A stretch of DNA of 64,000 nt from an uncultured Prevotellaceae bacterium (GCA_902775475.1 CACYME010000002.1:87037-151036), one strand, 5' to 3'; numbered from the stretch's first letter, positions 52,998-62,991 are shown. Numbers and translations are program-made. The notes: generated by a model from the letters alone, not told the origin.

Positions 52998-55985
52998 ATG
53001 AATTATAAAAAAACAATATCAGTTATTGTCCTTGGCATGGCGGCCAGCGCGTTTTCGGCTCAGCCTGCCCGTACGCTGCAGTACCATCCTGACGGGCGCG
53101 ACATCGTGTGCCACGATGGGCAGAACCGCTACACCCGTGCACTCTACGGCGGCTACACCGACTTCCGCGTGGAGACCAGCGACCGCCCCATCTTTGCCAC
53201 CTACCGCAGTCGGCACTGCCGCAACATCCGCTTCTGGCTGACCGTCAATGGAAACAAGACGGCCTTGGAGCAGACCACCCACGCCGAAGCCCGCTACAAT
53301 GCCGGCAAGCGCGTCTACACGCTGACCGACGACGGCTGGGGCAAGCGTGCACGGCTCGTGCTGACCGTACTGGCACAGGTTGACACAGAGTCGGCCATCT
53401 GGCAGTTTGAACCACAAGGACTGCCCGAGGATGCCGTCCTGTCGTGCACGGTGTGCGACATCCTGCACCCCGACCTGAAGCGCTGGGGAGACATGAACTC
53501 CGACCCTGCCGATGCCTTCGACCCTGCACCAGCCGAGACAAACAAGCTGACGGCAAAGTGGCTTGTGGGCAGCGGCAAGACCTACGCTGTGCTGGACTGT
53601 GACCAGAATGGCGACTACACGCTCAGCAACCCCACAGAGGGAGAGGGCAGCCGACTGTTCGACAAGGCCACGAAACACCACGAGTGGCTGGCCACAAACA
53701 TCGTGTTCACCACGCCCGACCCCTACATCAACACCCTGGGCGGTGCGCTGATGGCGGCTGCCGACGGTGCATGGGACGGCGAGGTCTGGCTGCATGGGGC
53801 CATCGTCTGGCGCATGCAGCTCAACGGCTGGCGGGCTGGTTTCTTAGGCGACCTGCTGGGCTTGCCCGACCGTGCCGTGAGTCACTTCAATGCCTACGCC
53901 AACAGTCAGGTGACCGACGTAGAACCCATCATCCCCAACCCGACACCCGACCCCGAAAAGCTGCTGGCCCGCGAGGCTAAGACGTGGGGAACGCAGATGT
54001 ACTCCAACGGTTATATAGGCCGCTACCCAAACCGCAAGGACGTGATGCACCACTACGACATGAACCTGAACTACATCGACGAGCTGCTGCTCCACCTGGA
54101 GTATGATGCTAATCCTGACTATCTGCGCAAGATGTGGCCCGTCATCCAGCTGCACCTCGCATGGGAGAAGCGCAACTTCGACCCAGACGATGACGGTCTC
54201 TATGACGCCTACTGCTGCATCTGGGCGAGCGATGCGCTTTATTATAACGGCGGTGCCGTCAGCCACTCAACAGCTTACAACTACCGCACGCTCCGACTGG
54301 CTGCCCGCATCTGTGAGATTCTTGGCGAAGACCCCACCTATTATAAAAAGGAAGCCGACAAGACGCTGAAAGCCATGAACGAACGTCTGTGGCTGAAAGA
54401 ACGCGGCCACTGGGCTGAGTATCAGGACCTGATGGGGCTGAAACGCCGCCATGAGCATGCTGCCCTGTGGAGCATCTACACACCAATCGACTGCGGTATG
54501 GCAACGCCCGAGCAGGCCATCCGTGCCACTCAGTATGTCGACTCGTGCATACCGCATATCCCCGTCATCATCAAGGGTGTAAAGCCTTCTAAGAAGGAAA
54601 AAACGCTCTGCCAGATTTCAACCACCGACTGGCTGCCCTACGACTGGAGCATCAACAATGTGGCAGCCGACGAGACGATGCACATGGCACTGGCCTACTT
54701 CCAGGCAGGCCGCAACGAGGAGGGATTCCGCCTCATCAAGGCCAACATCATGGATCAAGCTTATCTCGGTGGCAGCCCCGGCAACTTCGGACAGATCAGC
54801 TACTACGACCGAGCCCGCGGAGAGCTGTATCGTGACTTCTCCGACAACTGCGGCATCTCGTCGCGTGCCTTCATCGAGGGTCTCTACGGCATCCGTCCCG
54901 ATGCGCTCAATGGCCGATGCTACATCCGTCCGGGCTTCCCTGCGGAGTGGAAGCATGCCAGCATCCAGACGCCTTACATGAAATACACCTTCCGGCGTGA
55001 GGGCAACAAGGAAATCTACGAGATTGAACAGAACTTCGCCCAGCCCTTGCAGATAGTGCTGCGCCAGAACACAGGCGTAGGCTATGTGGAGACCGAGGGT
55101 ACTACTGAGAAGAAGCAGACCATCGTCGTCAGCCGAGTGAAGCAACAGCCGCTGCCCCGTCCGCTCATTACCGCCAAGCACATCGACGGCAAGGCCTGGG
55201 GCAACAACTTCGACGACGTACAGACCGACCGTCTGGAGCCTGTCTGCATGGACAAGAAGTGGAACAGCAGCGTGAGCGACATCTTCAAGAACTTCTACTT
55301 GTCGCCCCGCCCTCGGGTGACGACGCTACAGATTCCCGTCCACGGCATCGGCGAATGGTGCCACCCCGAGATGATGGCCGACATCGACGACGTCGCCCTG
55401 CGCCGCAAGGTAGACCGCGACGGACTGCTAACGACCGAGACGCTGGGCATACCCTTCCGCTCGGCTGCCAAGGGCCGCAACATTGCCTACACCTCGCTGT
55501 GGGACAATTATCCCGATGCGGTCACCATCCCGCTGGAGGGCAAAGCCAGCCATGCCTACCTGCTGATGGCCGGCTCGACCAACTACATGCAGAGCCGCAT
55601 AGACAACGGCATCATCACGGTGACCTACACTGACGGCAGCACCGACCGTCTGCCGCTGCAGAACCCGCACAACTGGTGCCCCATAGAGCAGGACTATTAC
55701 GAGGATGGCGTGCAGTTTCACGCCGCACAGCCCCGTCCCTACCGCATCGACTTCGCCACGGCCCGCGTCAGCCGCGAACTGATGCCGATGGGCGAGCACT
55801 ATGGCCGTCCCGCCGCCTCGGGCGTGGCCGGCAGCTACAACGATCGCTCGTTCGAGAAGGGTGCAGGCATCATCCTCGACATGCCGCTCAACGCTGAGAA
55901 GACACTGAAAGAACTCATCCTCCGCACCCTGTCGAACGATGTGGTGATAGGCCTGATGGGGGTCACATTGCAAAGGACGAAATAA
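52998..55985 (+). CDS. Secreted DUF4450-type glycosidase-like protein
   Basis: This 995-residue protein has a signal peptide to about residue 21. It starts with a beta-sandwich (YHPDGRDIVCHDGQNRYTRALYGG), then an (alpha/alpha)6-barrel-like part (LRKMWPVIQLHLAWEKRNFDPD, IWASDALYYNGGAVSHSTAYNYR, CQISTTDWLPYDWSINNVAADE) and a C-terminal beta domain. These stretches match what I know as DUF4450, found in Bacteroidetes pectin loci. Conserved acids in the barrel suggest hydrolase activity, but substrate and catalytic residues are not established. It lies between the GH2 gene and the regulator on the same strand. Confidence 0.75.
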   Translation: MNYKKTISVIVLGMAASAFSAQPARTLQYHPDGRDIVCHDGQNRYTRALYGGYTDFRVETSDRPIFATYRSRHCRNIRFWLTVNGNKTALEQTTHAEARYNAGKRVYTLTDDGWGKRARLVLTVLAQVDTESAIWQFEPQGLPEDAVLSCTVCDILHPDLKRWGDMNSDPADAFDPAPAETNKLTAKWLVGSGKTYAVLDCDQNGDYTLSNPTEGEGSRLFDKATKHHEWLATNIVFTTPDPYINTLGGALMAAADGAWDGEVWLHGAIVWRMQLNGWRAGFLGDLLGLPDRAVSHFNAYANSQVTDVEPIIPNPTPDPEKLLAREAKTWGTQMYSNGYIGRYPNRKDVMHHYDMNLNYIDELLLHLEYDANPDYLRKMWPVIQLHLAWEKRNFDPDDDGLYDAYCCIWASDALYYNGGAVSHSTAYNYRTLRLAARICEILGEDPTYYKKEADKTLKAMNERLWLKERGHWAEYQDLMGLKRRHEHAALWSIYTPIDCGMATPEQAIRATQYVDSCIPHIPVIIKGVKPSKKEKTLCQISTTDWLPYDWSINNVAADETMHMALAYFQAGRNEEGFRLIKANIMDQAYLGGSPGNFGQISYYDRARGELYRDFSDNCGISSRAFIEGLYGIRPDALNGRCYIRPGFPAEWKHASIQTPYMKYTFRREGNKEIYEIEQNFAQPLQIVLRQNTGVGYVETEGTTEKKQTIVVSRVKQQPLPRPLITAKHIDGKAWGNNFDDVQTDRLEPVCMDKKWNSSVSDIFKNFYLSPRPRVTTLQIPVHGIGEWCHPEMMADIDDVALRRKVDRDGLLTTETLGIPFRSAAKGRNIAYTSLWDNYPDAVTIPLEGKASHAYLLMAGSTNYMQSRIDNGIITVTYTDGSTDRLPLQNPHNWCPIEQDYYEDGVQFHAAQPRPYRIDFATARVSRELMPMGEHYGRPAASGVAGSYNDRSFEKGAGIILDMPLNAEKTLKELILRTLSNDVVIGLMGVTLQRTK

Positions 55986-56024
55986 AATGTCAAAGTAAAT
56001 AAGCTGCAATTGAAAAGTTTTTCG

Positions 56025-56032
56025 TAACTTTG
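56025..56032 (+). promoter_or_regulatory. -7 element of the hybrid two-component gene
   Basis: TAACTTTG, only 5 bp before the ATG at 56038, so the regulator transcript would be nearly leaderless. No clear -33 box is seen. Confidence 0.5.
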
Positions 56033-56037
56033 CAGCC

Positions 56038-59000
56038 ATGAAGAAGTCGTTGCTGTCATTATTCATGGCATTCTGTGTCCTCTCGGCCAATGCCGTTGTG
56101 GTGTCCTCGCGCCAGTTTAACACCGCCAACGGACTGCCGAACAACAACATCCGCTCATTGGCACAAGATGCCAAGGGATTCATCTGGATGGGCAGCCCCA
56201 ACGGGCTGTACCGCTTCGACGGCTACTTCTTCACAACCTATCGGTATGCCGAGACCGGCAACCTGCGCCTGCTCAACAATAACCATATCAACGCATGTTA
56301 TGCCCTGCCCGACGGAAGAATGCTTTTCGGCGAGCAGGGCAACCTGTTCTCAGTGTACGACACGGAGCAGGAAAAGTTCGTAGACATGCCCGCAGACCAG
56401 ATGGAAGCCCTCTACCGGCAGATGCGGCGGCGCGAAGCCCCCGAAGCGCTGCTGGCTCCCTATCAGGACATTCTGTCCCGCGGCGGCAACTTCATTAACG
56501 ACAACCTGGGCAACGTCATCGTACTCGACCAGACGGGGCAGATATGGTTCGTTGACCGCAAGACGCAGGAGACCATCGAGATGAAGGTGTTTGACGAGCG
56601 CCTGTTTTCCGTCATCAACAGTCCGAAATACAAAGTGCTCACCTCGGAGCGCACCGACATGATTTGGGTGTCGACCAACGGCTGCGGCATCACAGCTTAC
56701 AACCGCAAGACCCGCGAGTTGATGCACATCACCCGGCAGAGCGGACTCATCACGACGGACGACATACAGGACATCTGCCTCGACCTGGGCGACAATCTTT
56801 GGGCTGCTCAGGAGTTTCAGGGCGTGGCTTGCCTCTCGGTGGAGCAGAAGCTGGGTGAGACACGGCTGCTGGACCCCTCCAACGCGAGCATCAGGAGCAA
56901 TCAGGTGCGTCTGATTCACCAGGTGGCTGACTCGCTGTTCTGGGTGGTGAACACGCAGGGAGACATCTACGAGGGCGATGGCCGGTTGCAGCAACTGAAG
57001 CGCAGCAACGAGCAGCGCGTCGACATCCACAGCGTCTGCACCGACCAAGACGGACGGCTATGGATAGGGTCGCGCAAGAACGGCCTGCGCCGACCTGACG
57101 GCACCTGGCTGCGCCATGCAGAGGGCGACGGCAGCACACTGTCGGGCAACAACATCAATGCCCTGTTCTGCGACCGCGACGGCCGTGTCTGGGCTGGCTG
57201 CGAGGAAGCGCAACTGGACCTGATAGGCGACAACGTCAGTCATTTTCTGCCGCCACAGGCTTCACCGAAGGTCATCATCCAGACGCATGACGGAACCATC
57301 TGGGTGGGAGCACGGACGGGCCTGTATGGTTTTCAGCCCGACCGGCTGTTGAAGGACAGCAGCCAATACAGGCAGGTGCTGACCAGCCGTGACGTCCGCT
57401 ATAGCGACATCAACTGCATCTGCGAGGACGTGCGGGGCCGGCTGTGGGTCGGCACGATGGGCGACGGTCTCTACCGGAGCGACGACGGCGGCCAGTCGTT
57501 CAGCCATCTGACCGTGGCCGACGGGCTGATCAGCAACGAGATACAGTCGCTCATAGCTGCCGACGACGAAGTGCTCTGGATTGCCACCACCAACGGCATC
57601 ACCCGCTACCGCATCAGCGACGGACACTGCGAATACATCTACAACGAGCACAACATGCAGCAGAACTACAACGCCGAGAAATGCGTCGCTCTGCTGCCCG
57701 ACAACCAACTGGCCTTTGGCACCAACCAGGGCATCGTGCTGTACGACACACACCAGGCTCAGCCCGTCGTCCGGCAGCTCCCACTCACCGTCACTGGCCT
57801 GCTGGCTAACGGCGAGTCGATCGGACTGACGGCTGGCAAGGCATCGCTGGCTCACGACCAGAACACGCTGACCGTGCGCTTCTCGACCTTCACCTACAAT
57901 ACTTCCACGCGCTACACCTACTGGCTCGAGGGCTACGACCGACAGTGGAGCGAGCCTACGACCTACAGCTTTGCCGACTACAAGAACCTGCCGCCAGGCC
58001 ACTACGTGCTACACGTCAAGGCCTACGACAGCAACAGGTCGGCCAACGCCGAGTGCCAGCTGGCCATCGTCATCCGACACCCGTGGTGGCAGACGTGGTG
58101 GGCCTACCTCATTTATGTCTTCTTGCTCGCCGCCATCGCCTATGCCGTCTACCGCCAGCTGCGCACCGTCTATCAGCTGCGCCGCCGCATCAGCATCGAG
58201 CGGGAACTCACGGAATATAAGCTGCAGTTCTTCACCAACATCAGCCACGAGTTCCGCACGCCCCTCACCATCATCCGCGGGGCCATGGACCGCATCCGTA
58301 ACTCGAAAAGCATTCCCGCCGACCTGCGGCAACCCGTCAGCTCCATGCAGAAGAGCACCGACCGCATGCTGCGCCTCATCAACCAGCTGCTCACCTTCCG
58401 CAAGATGCAGGGGGGCAAGCTGAGCCTGTCGCTTGAGGAGACCGACATCGTCGCCTTCGTCAGAGACATCTGCCAGAACTTCAACGACATAGCCGAGAAT
58501 AAGCAGATAGGCTACACCTTCCTGCCGTCGGCGAAGTCGTTCACGATGTTCGCTGACCGTCAGCATGTCGACAAGATGATCTACAACCTGCTGTCGAACG
58601 CCTTCAAATACACACCGCAGAAAGGAAACATCACGGTGAGGGTCAAGGTGGGCGACCAGCTTCAGATCATCGTTGATGACACGGGCGTCGGCATCCCCCG
58701 TGAGAAGCAGGCAGAGCTGTTCCAGCGGTTCATGCAGAGCGCCTTCTCCAACGACAGCATCGGCATCGGGCTCCATCTGACCAAGGCACTGGTCGATGTG
58801 CACCACGGACAGATCAGCTTTGCCGAGAACCACCCGCAAGGCTCCGTCTTCACCATATCGCTGCCAATCGACAAGAGTGTCTATCGCCCAGAGGACTTCC
58901 TTCAGGCTTCCAATCTGGAGCAGCCGACAACTGGCAGCCGACAGCCCAAATATCAGGAGATGGCCGCCGAGCCCATGAACGACTGCCCGATACTCGTTGT

Positions 59001-59772
59001 AGAAGACGATGCCGACGTGGCCGACTTCCTGAAGCAGACACTACAGCACTACTTCAATGTGACCGTTGCCTTAGACGGTCAGTCAGCCCTCGACCTGCTG
59101 GCCGAGGGTCACGACTACTGCCTCATCATCAGCGACGTGATGATGCCGACAATGAACGGCTTCGAGCTCACGGCGCACATCAGGAAGAACAACGACACAC
59201 AGGCCATCCCCATCATCCTATTGACGGCTCTTACTGGTGAAGAGAAGCGCATCAAAGGACTGGAGAACGGTGCTGACGCCTATCTGACAAAGCCTTTCGA
59301 CACAAAGTTGCTCATTGCCACCTGCCGACAGCTCATCGAGCAGCGCGCCCGACTGCGACAAAGCTATGCTGAGCAACCTGCCGAGCGCCCGAATGTGCTG
59401 CCGGAAATTATCGTCGACGAACGCGACAAGCAGTTGCTCGACCAGATGGACCGCTGGCTCTACAATCACATCAGCTCACCAACCCTTTCGGTTGAAGACC
59501 TCGCAGAGGCTATGGGCTACCGTCGCTCTGTCTTCTTCAAGAAGGTGAAAGCCCTCACCGGTCAGACCCCGGCCGACTACATCAGAACGCTGCGCATGAA
59601 CCGTGCGGCCGAGATGCTGCGCGAAGAGACCATCAGCGTCGCAGAGGTTGCCTATCAGGTAGGCATCAGCGAGCCTCACTACTTCACCCGTGTCTTCAAG
59701 CAGCAGTTCGGCATCTCACCGAAGAAGTACCAACAAGGCAACAGGCCCGACACAGAAACGGCCAAGCCATAA
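56038..59772 (+). CDS. Hybrid two-component system regulator (sensor kinase-AraC fusion)
   Basis: This 1244-residue protein joins all parts of a signalling chain. After a signal peptide, periplasmic propeller repeats (FIWMGSPNGLYRFDGYFF, LWIGSRKNGLRRPDG and others) and a Y_Y_Y domain sense sugar. A membrane segment lies at about 688-708. The kinase has His737 in ISHEFRTPL and the ATP-site DDTGVGIPR. The receiver has Asp1033 in IISDVMMP. The C-terminus is an AraC-type HTH (residues ~1140-1240). Such proteins activate glycan loci in Bacteroidetes when they bind an oligosaccharide. Its place at the end of the cargo makes it the likely activator of the pectin genes. Confidence 0.95.
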   Translation: MKKSLLSLFMAFCVLSANAVVVSSRQFNTANGLPNNNIRSLAQDAKGFIWMGSPNGLYRFDGYFFTTYRYAETGNLRLLNNNHINACYALPDGRMLFGEQGNLFSVYDTEQEKFVDMPADQMEALYRQMRRREAPEALLAPYQDILSRGGNFINDNLGNVIVLDQTGQIWFVDRKTQETIEMKVFDERLFSVINSPKYKVLTSERTDMIWVSTNGCGITAYNRKTRELMHITRQSGLITTDDIQDICLDLGDNLWAAQEFQGVACLSVEQKLGETRLLDPSNASIRSNQVRLIHQVADSLFWVVNTQGDIYEGDGRLQQLKRSNEQRVDIHSVCTDQDGRLWIGSRKNGLRRPDGTWLRHAEGDGSTLSGNNINALFCDRDGRVWAGCEEAQLDLIGDNVSHFLPPQASPKVIIQTHDGTIWVGARTGLYGFQPDRLLKDSSQYRQVLTSRDVRYSDINCICEDVRGRLWVGTMGDGLYRSDDGGQSFSHLTVADGLISNEIQSLIAADDEVLWIATTNGITRYRISDGHCEYIYNEHNMQQNYNAEKCVALLPDNQLAFGTNQGIVLYDTHQAQPVVRQLPLTVTGLLANGESIGLTAGKASLAHDQNTLTVRFSTFTYNTSTRYTYWLEGYDRQWSEPTTYSFADYKNLPPGHYVLHVKAYDSNRSANAECQLAIVIRHPWWQTWWAYLIYVFLLAAIAYAVYRQLRTVYQLRRRISIERELTEYKLQFFTNISHEFRTPLTIIRGAMDRIRNSKSIPADLRQPVSSMQKSTDRMLRLINQLLTFRKMQGGKLSLSLEETDIVAFVRDICQNFNDIAENKQIGYTFLPSAKSFTMFADRQHVDKMIYNLLSNAFKYTPQKGNITVRVKVGDQLQIIVDDTGVGIPREKQAELFQRFMQSAFSNDSIGIGLHLTKALVDVHHGQISFAENHPQGSVFTISLPIDKSVYRPEDFLQASNLEQPTTGSRQPKYQEMAAEPMNDCPILVVEDDADVADFLKQTLQHYFNVTVALDGQSALDLLAEGHDYCLIISDVMMPTMNGFELTAHIRKNNDTQAIPIILLTALTGEEKRIKGLENGADAYLTKPFDTKLLIATCRQLIEQRARLRQSYAEQPAERPNVLPEIIVDERDKQLLDQMDRWLYNHISSPTLSVEDLAEAMGYRRSVFFKKVKALTGQTPADYIRTLRMNRAAEMLREETISVAEVAYQVGISEPHYFTRVFKQQFGISPKKYQQGNRPDTETAKP

Positions 59773-59889
59773 AAAAGAATCCCAGTTGGAACATAGATTA
59801 ACCGTATAGGAAACAAAGCGTCAATTAGTTGATTTAACCCTCCATCGCAAATATTCTCAGCGGGCACTTGTTTTATTAAATCCGAGCCC

Positions 59890-59917
59890 GTCATCAAACT
59901 GTTAAATCAAGAGTTTG
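59890..59917 (+). repeat. 28-bp repeat, copy 2 (operator-like)
   Basis: One mismatch to 27523-27550; dyad arms CATCAAACT and AGAGTTTG. It lies 117 bp after the regulator stop, at the junction where backbone resumes. From 59773 to here no gene or terminator is evident. Confidence 0.65.
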
Positions 59918-59979
59918 TCGTTTTCAAATTCCCCACCTGAAAAAACATGTTGTAATTTCGTAGTTGGAAAGAGACATCC

Positions 59980-60110
59980 CGACTGCGGCTTGCCGCCGAT
60001 GACCAGATAGCATCTATCTGGAAATAGCACACTAAGGGTTGCGAATGTTCCCTGAGGGAAATTCTGTCAACCCAGTGCGGCAGGAGGCTCCTGCACCCGA
60101 CGAGTGCAAG
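59980..60110. other. Candidate oriT: palindrome cluster upstream of the relaxase gene
   Basis: Within 130 bp lie three short perfect inverted repeats: CCAGATAG/CTATCTGG (60003-60021), TTCCCTGAGGGAA (60048-60060) and GCAGGAGGCTCCTGC (60080-60094), with GCGGCTTGCCGC nearby (59986-59997). MobV-type relaxases nick next to such hairpins just upstream of their own gene. The nick site cannot be assigned. Confidence 0.5.
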
Positions 60111-60180
60111 CACCGTCAACAGACCGTCAGCCCGACACAAGTTGTCTCACCTGACTTTAACGAAAAAAACTAATACTACT

Positions 60181-62088
60181 ATGGGAATGAAAACTTCAAA
60201 GCACATCAGGGCGGCAGCCGTGAATGCCGATCGGCACAACCGCCGGGAGAAGCACCTGGACCACCCCCGGCCCGAACTCCAGCCGGAGGACAAGGCCAAG
60301 TGGATCTGGGAGGTGGAGGACAAAAAATCGGTCTACCAGATGCAGAAGCAGGCGGAGCGTGAGTACGCAACCAAGGAGGTCATCGTCAAGGGCAAGTACG
60401 GTGAATATAAGACACACAAGAGGATGCCCAGGAGCGCCGTTCCTGTGAAGGAGGCTGTGGTGGTCATCAAGGAGGACACCACCATCGAGCAGGTAAAGGC
60501 GTGGGCCGACTGGTGCCACCAGAGCTACGGCATCCGCCCCGTGGGCATCTACCTCCACCTCGACGAAGGCCACTGGGCTGAACTGGACGAGGAGCAGGGA
60601 CAGTGCGAGGAGATGTACGAGCGCCATGACGGCAAGGAGTGGAAGCGCATGAACCCAAGAGGAAACTATGAATACTGGAAGCCCAACTACCATGCCCATG
60701 TGCTGTTCGACTGGTTCGACCACGACAAGGCACGCTGCATCAACCTCGACCGCAAGGTAATGCGGGAGATGGAAGACGAGCTGGCCAAGGCACTCTGCAT
60801 GGAGCGCGGAACGCCCTCGAATCGGAAGTACCTCGATGCCAACACCTACAAGATGGTCATGGAGAGCCAGCGCACCGCCATGGAGCTTGCCAACTCCGTA
60901 AAAAAGGTAAAGAGCCTGCAGACGATGATTGACAACCTGACGAGAGAGCGGGAGAGCATAGAGGCTGACCTCATCGAGGGTTATACCGAGAAGAACAGGA
61001 AAGACAAGGAACTCTCCGAGATAGACGGGAAGATCGCCGACAAGCAGGCGAAGCTCGACCATGCTACTGAGGAGCTGAACGGCAAACTGGCAGAAATGGA
61101 CGATCTGCAAAAAGACCTACAGAAGGCAGAACGCTTTTTTGCCGGCAAATACCGCCTTAATTCCGAACAGAGGAAAGCCATTAAGCAGCTTGAGGAAACC
61201 AACAGACAGCTGCAGGCTAGCATAGAACGCCTCAGGCCGATAGCAGGACGCGTGCCCGGACTGGAGGCGAGAATCAGGGAGCTGGAAACGGCACTTAAGG
61301 AAAAGGCTGTCGAGGTGAAGGCATCGGAAGATCGTGGCAGGCAGGAAGGCAGAAGCGGATTTGTCAGGGACATGTACGCCGCTGCCGGGATGAAGCAACC
61401 CCAGACGGAACCAACAGCAGAAACGGTCGGCCGTCGGTACGGGAAGTACTGGGCGGCCAGCCAGGAACTCGGAGGCACCAAAGAAAAGCTGAGCCAGACA
61501 GAGCGCAGCTTGGAGGAAGAGAAGGAATGGCACGCTATCGACAAGGAAGAGAAGGAGAAGGCCATACGAGTGATGAATGCGATATGGAACGGCATGTGGG
61601 AGGCCATCAAGACCCTCTGTGATGGGGAGAACAACCGCGACTGGCTCACTGGGGCTGAGAAGGACATCATCAGGAAGCCGCTCTCATCGGCCAAGACGGC
61701 GAAGCAACGTATAGGCTACGGCATAGACCTGGTTTCTTTCGCCAATGCCTATCGTCCCCTTTCCGCATCCTTGAAGGGCGAGGTGCTGCAGTTGGCAGCA
61801 GAAGATGGCGTCACGCAGCTTGAGAAGCTGGGCGTTGGCATTGCCGACTGTGCCAGTGATGTCGCAGCTGCCGCAGCCTGCCTGTTCTTCGGCTACATGG
61901 ATGCCGCCACGACAATTTCGGAGTCTTCCGGCGGGGGTGGTTCCTCACCTGAAACAGGATGGGACCGCAAAAAAGACGAGGACAGCCTGGCGTTCGGCAA
62001 ACGCTGCCTGCTCATGGCAAGGAACATGCTGGAGCCGGACGACGGCGAAGAACTGCGCCAGGAACGGAAGCGCGGGTACAGGAGATAG
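60181..62088 (+). CDS. MobV-type relaxase (plasmid recombination/mobilization protein)
   Basis: This 635-residue protein starts at MGMKTSKHIRAAAVNADRHN. The relaxase signature is GIYLHLDEGHW (about residue 125) with YHAHVLFDWFD (about 171), i.e. the metal-binding histidine cluster of the Pre/MobV family. A long coiled coil (about 240-400) follows, with a C-terminal region of unknown fold. The protein would nick at oriT and lead the strand during mobilization by a helper conjugative system. An upstream frame extension to 60142 is less likely: the ATG at 60181 matches the usual start, with A-rich DNA before it. No tra genes are nearby. Confidence 0.85.
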   Translation: MGMKTSKHIRAAAVNADRHNRREKHLDHPRPELQPEDKAKWIWEVEDKKSVYQMQKQAEREYATKEVIVKGKYGEYKTHKRMPRSAVPVKEAVVVIKEDTTIEQVKAWADWCHQSYGIRPVGIYLHLDEGHWAELDEEQGQCEEMYERHDGKEWKRMNPRGNYEYWKPNYHAHVLFDWFDHDKARCINLDRKVMREMEDELAKALCMERGTPSNRKYLDANTYKMVMESQRTAMELANSVKKVKSLQTMIDNLTRERESIEADLIEGYTEKNRKDKELSEIDGKIADKQAKLDHATEELNGKLAEMDDLQKDLQKAERFFAGKYRLNSEQRKAIKQLEETNRQLQASIERLRPIAGRVPGLEARIRELETALKEKAVEVKASEDRGRQEGRSGFVRDMYAAAGMKQPQTEPTAETVGRRYGKYWAASQELGGTKEKLSQTERSLEEEKEWHAIDKEEKEKAIRVMNAIWNGMWEAIKTLCDGENNRDWLTGAEKDIIRKPLSSAKTAKQRIGYGIDLVSFANAYRPLSASLKGEVLQLAAEDGVTQLEKLGVGIADCASDVAAAAACLFFGYMDAATTISESSGGGGSSPETGWDRKKDEDSLAFGKRCLLMARNMLEPDDGEELRQERKRGYRR

Positions 62089-62167
62089 TGTCTTATTGTG
62101 TGATAATGAATTTTTAGGTGGGGCACAACATGCCCGCCTCCTTATTTACTTCAATAACTATAGAACT

Positions 62168-62650
62168 ATGGAATATAGCAACGTAAGGTACAGCATCACC
62201 CTCAACGATGCACAGATAGACTATCTGGCTGATGAGAGTCAGGGGATAAGCAGGATGAAGTGTTTCGCCACTTTCCTGCGCATGGCCGTGAAGGACCCAA
62301 GAAGGGAGTCAAGGAAGAACTTCTCGGTATTCCTGTACACAGGCCAGTTCATCGCCTCCAAGGTTGAACTGGCTGAGGCATGGGGCTGCGACCGCAAGAC
62401 GGCCACCCGCATCATCAGGGAGTTCAACCAGATGGACATCCTCCAGTCGAAGGCCTCCAACCGCACCACCGTCCATACCCTGAAGTGCCTCTCAGTGTGG
62501 TTCACAGGCCAGGGGACGGTCAAGAATCGCTTCTTCACCATCGACCCTATAGTCAGGCCTATTGTTAAGCCTGAGAGGACGGCTAAGCGTGCCCTATCTG
62601 AAGACTTGATGGGCAATACTCCAACGGATAAGGACGGCTCGATTATGTAG
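62168..62650 (+). CDS. Winged-helix-like protein of the element
   Basis: This 160-residue protein starts at MEYSNVRYSITLND, 79 bp after the relaxase gene. Residues ~65-110 (SKVELAEAWGCDRKTATRIIREFNQMDIL) form a convincing HTH, followed by a wing-like TTVHTLKCL. It resembles small DNA-binding proteins encoded next to mobilization genes in Bacteroidetes; regulation of replication or mobilization is inferred. A longer frame from 61805 runs inside the relaxase gene in another frame and is rejected. It is the last gene before attR. Confidence 0.7.
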   Translation: MEYSNVRYSITLNDAQIDYLADESQGISRMKCFATFLRMAVKDPRRESRKNFSVFLYTGQFIASKVELAEAWGCDRKTATRIIREFNQMDILQSKASNRTTVHTLKCLSVWFTGQGTVKNRFFTIDPIVRPIVKPERTAKRALSEDLMGNTPTDKDGSIM

Positions 62651-62757
62651 GTGAACTACAAGTGCCAGAACTTGAACGCAGATTTTTGTTGTTCAATGTA
62701 AGACAGTATCAAGTTGAAAGCTTGTGAATCATTTTGCTTTTGCTTTCAATTCAGGGT

Positions 62758-62777
62758 GTTAATATGGCGTTAATTCA
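62758..62777 (+). repeat. Possible integrase arm-site, right
   Basis: GTTAATATGGCGTTAATTCA differs at two positions from 27072-27091. It lies about 215 bp inside attR. The rest of 62651-62991 shows no supported gene. Confidence 0.5.
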
Positions 62778-62991
62778 TCCCAACGAATGGCAAATTATGC
62801 TAAAATCGGAAAGGTTGACGAGAGACTTGCAAATGGCTTGCTTCCAGCATGCTGATAGTTCCAAAAATCAAAGTATCAAGATAATAATCTGTTTATTTTC
62901 AGCGTTTTATGCTCGCATTTCAAAAAGTATTCAATCCTTTGCACACGAAATGACAACAGTGTTGCCCCGCATGGCTGAGACGGGTCTAACC

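Noticed and set aside
33026-59772. A hidden SusC/SusD pair in the cargo
   Set aside because: No TonB-box, plug or barrel-like sequence and no SusD-type lipoprotein signal was found in any frame of this stretch; all large frames are assigned to other proteins.
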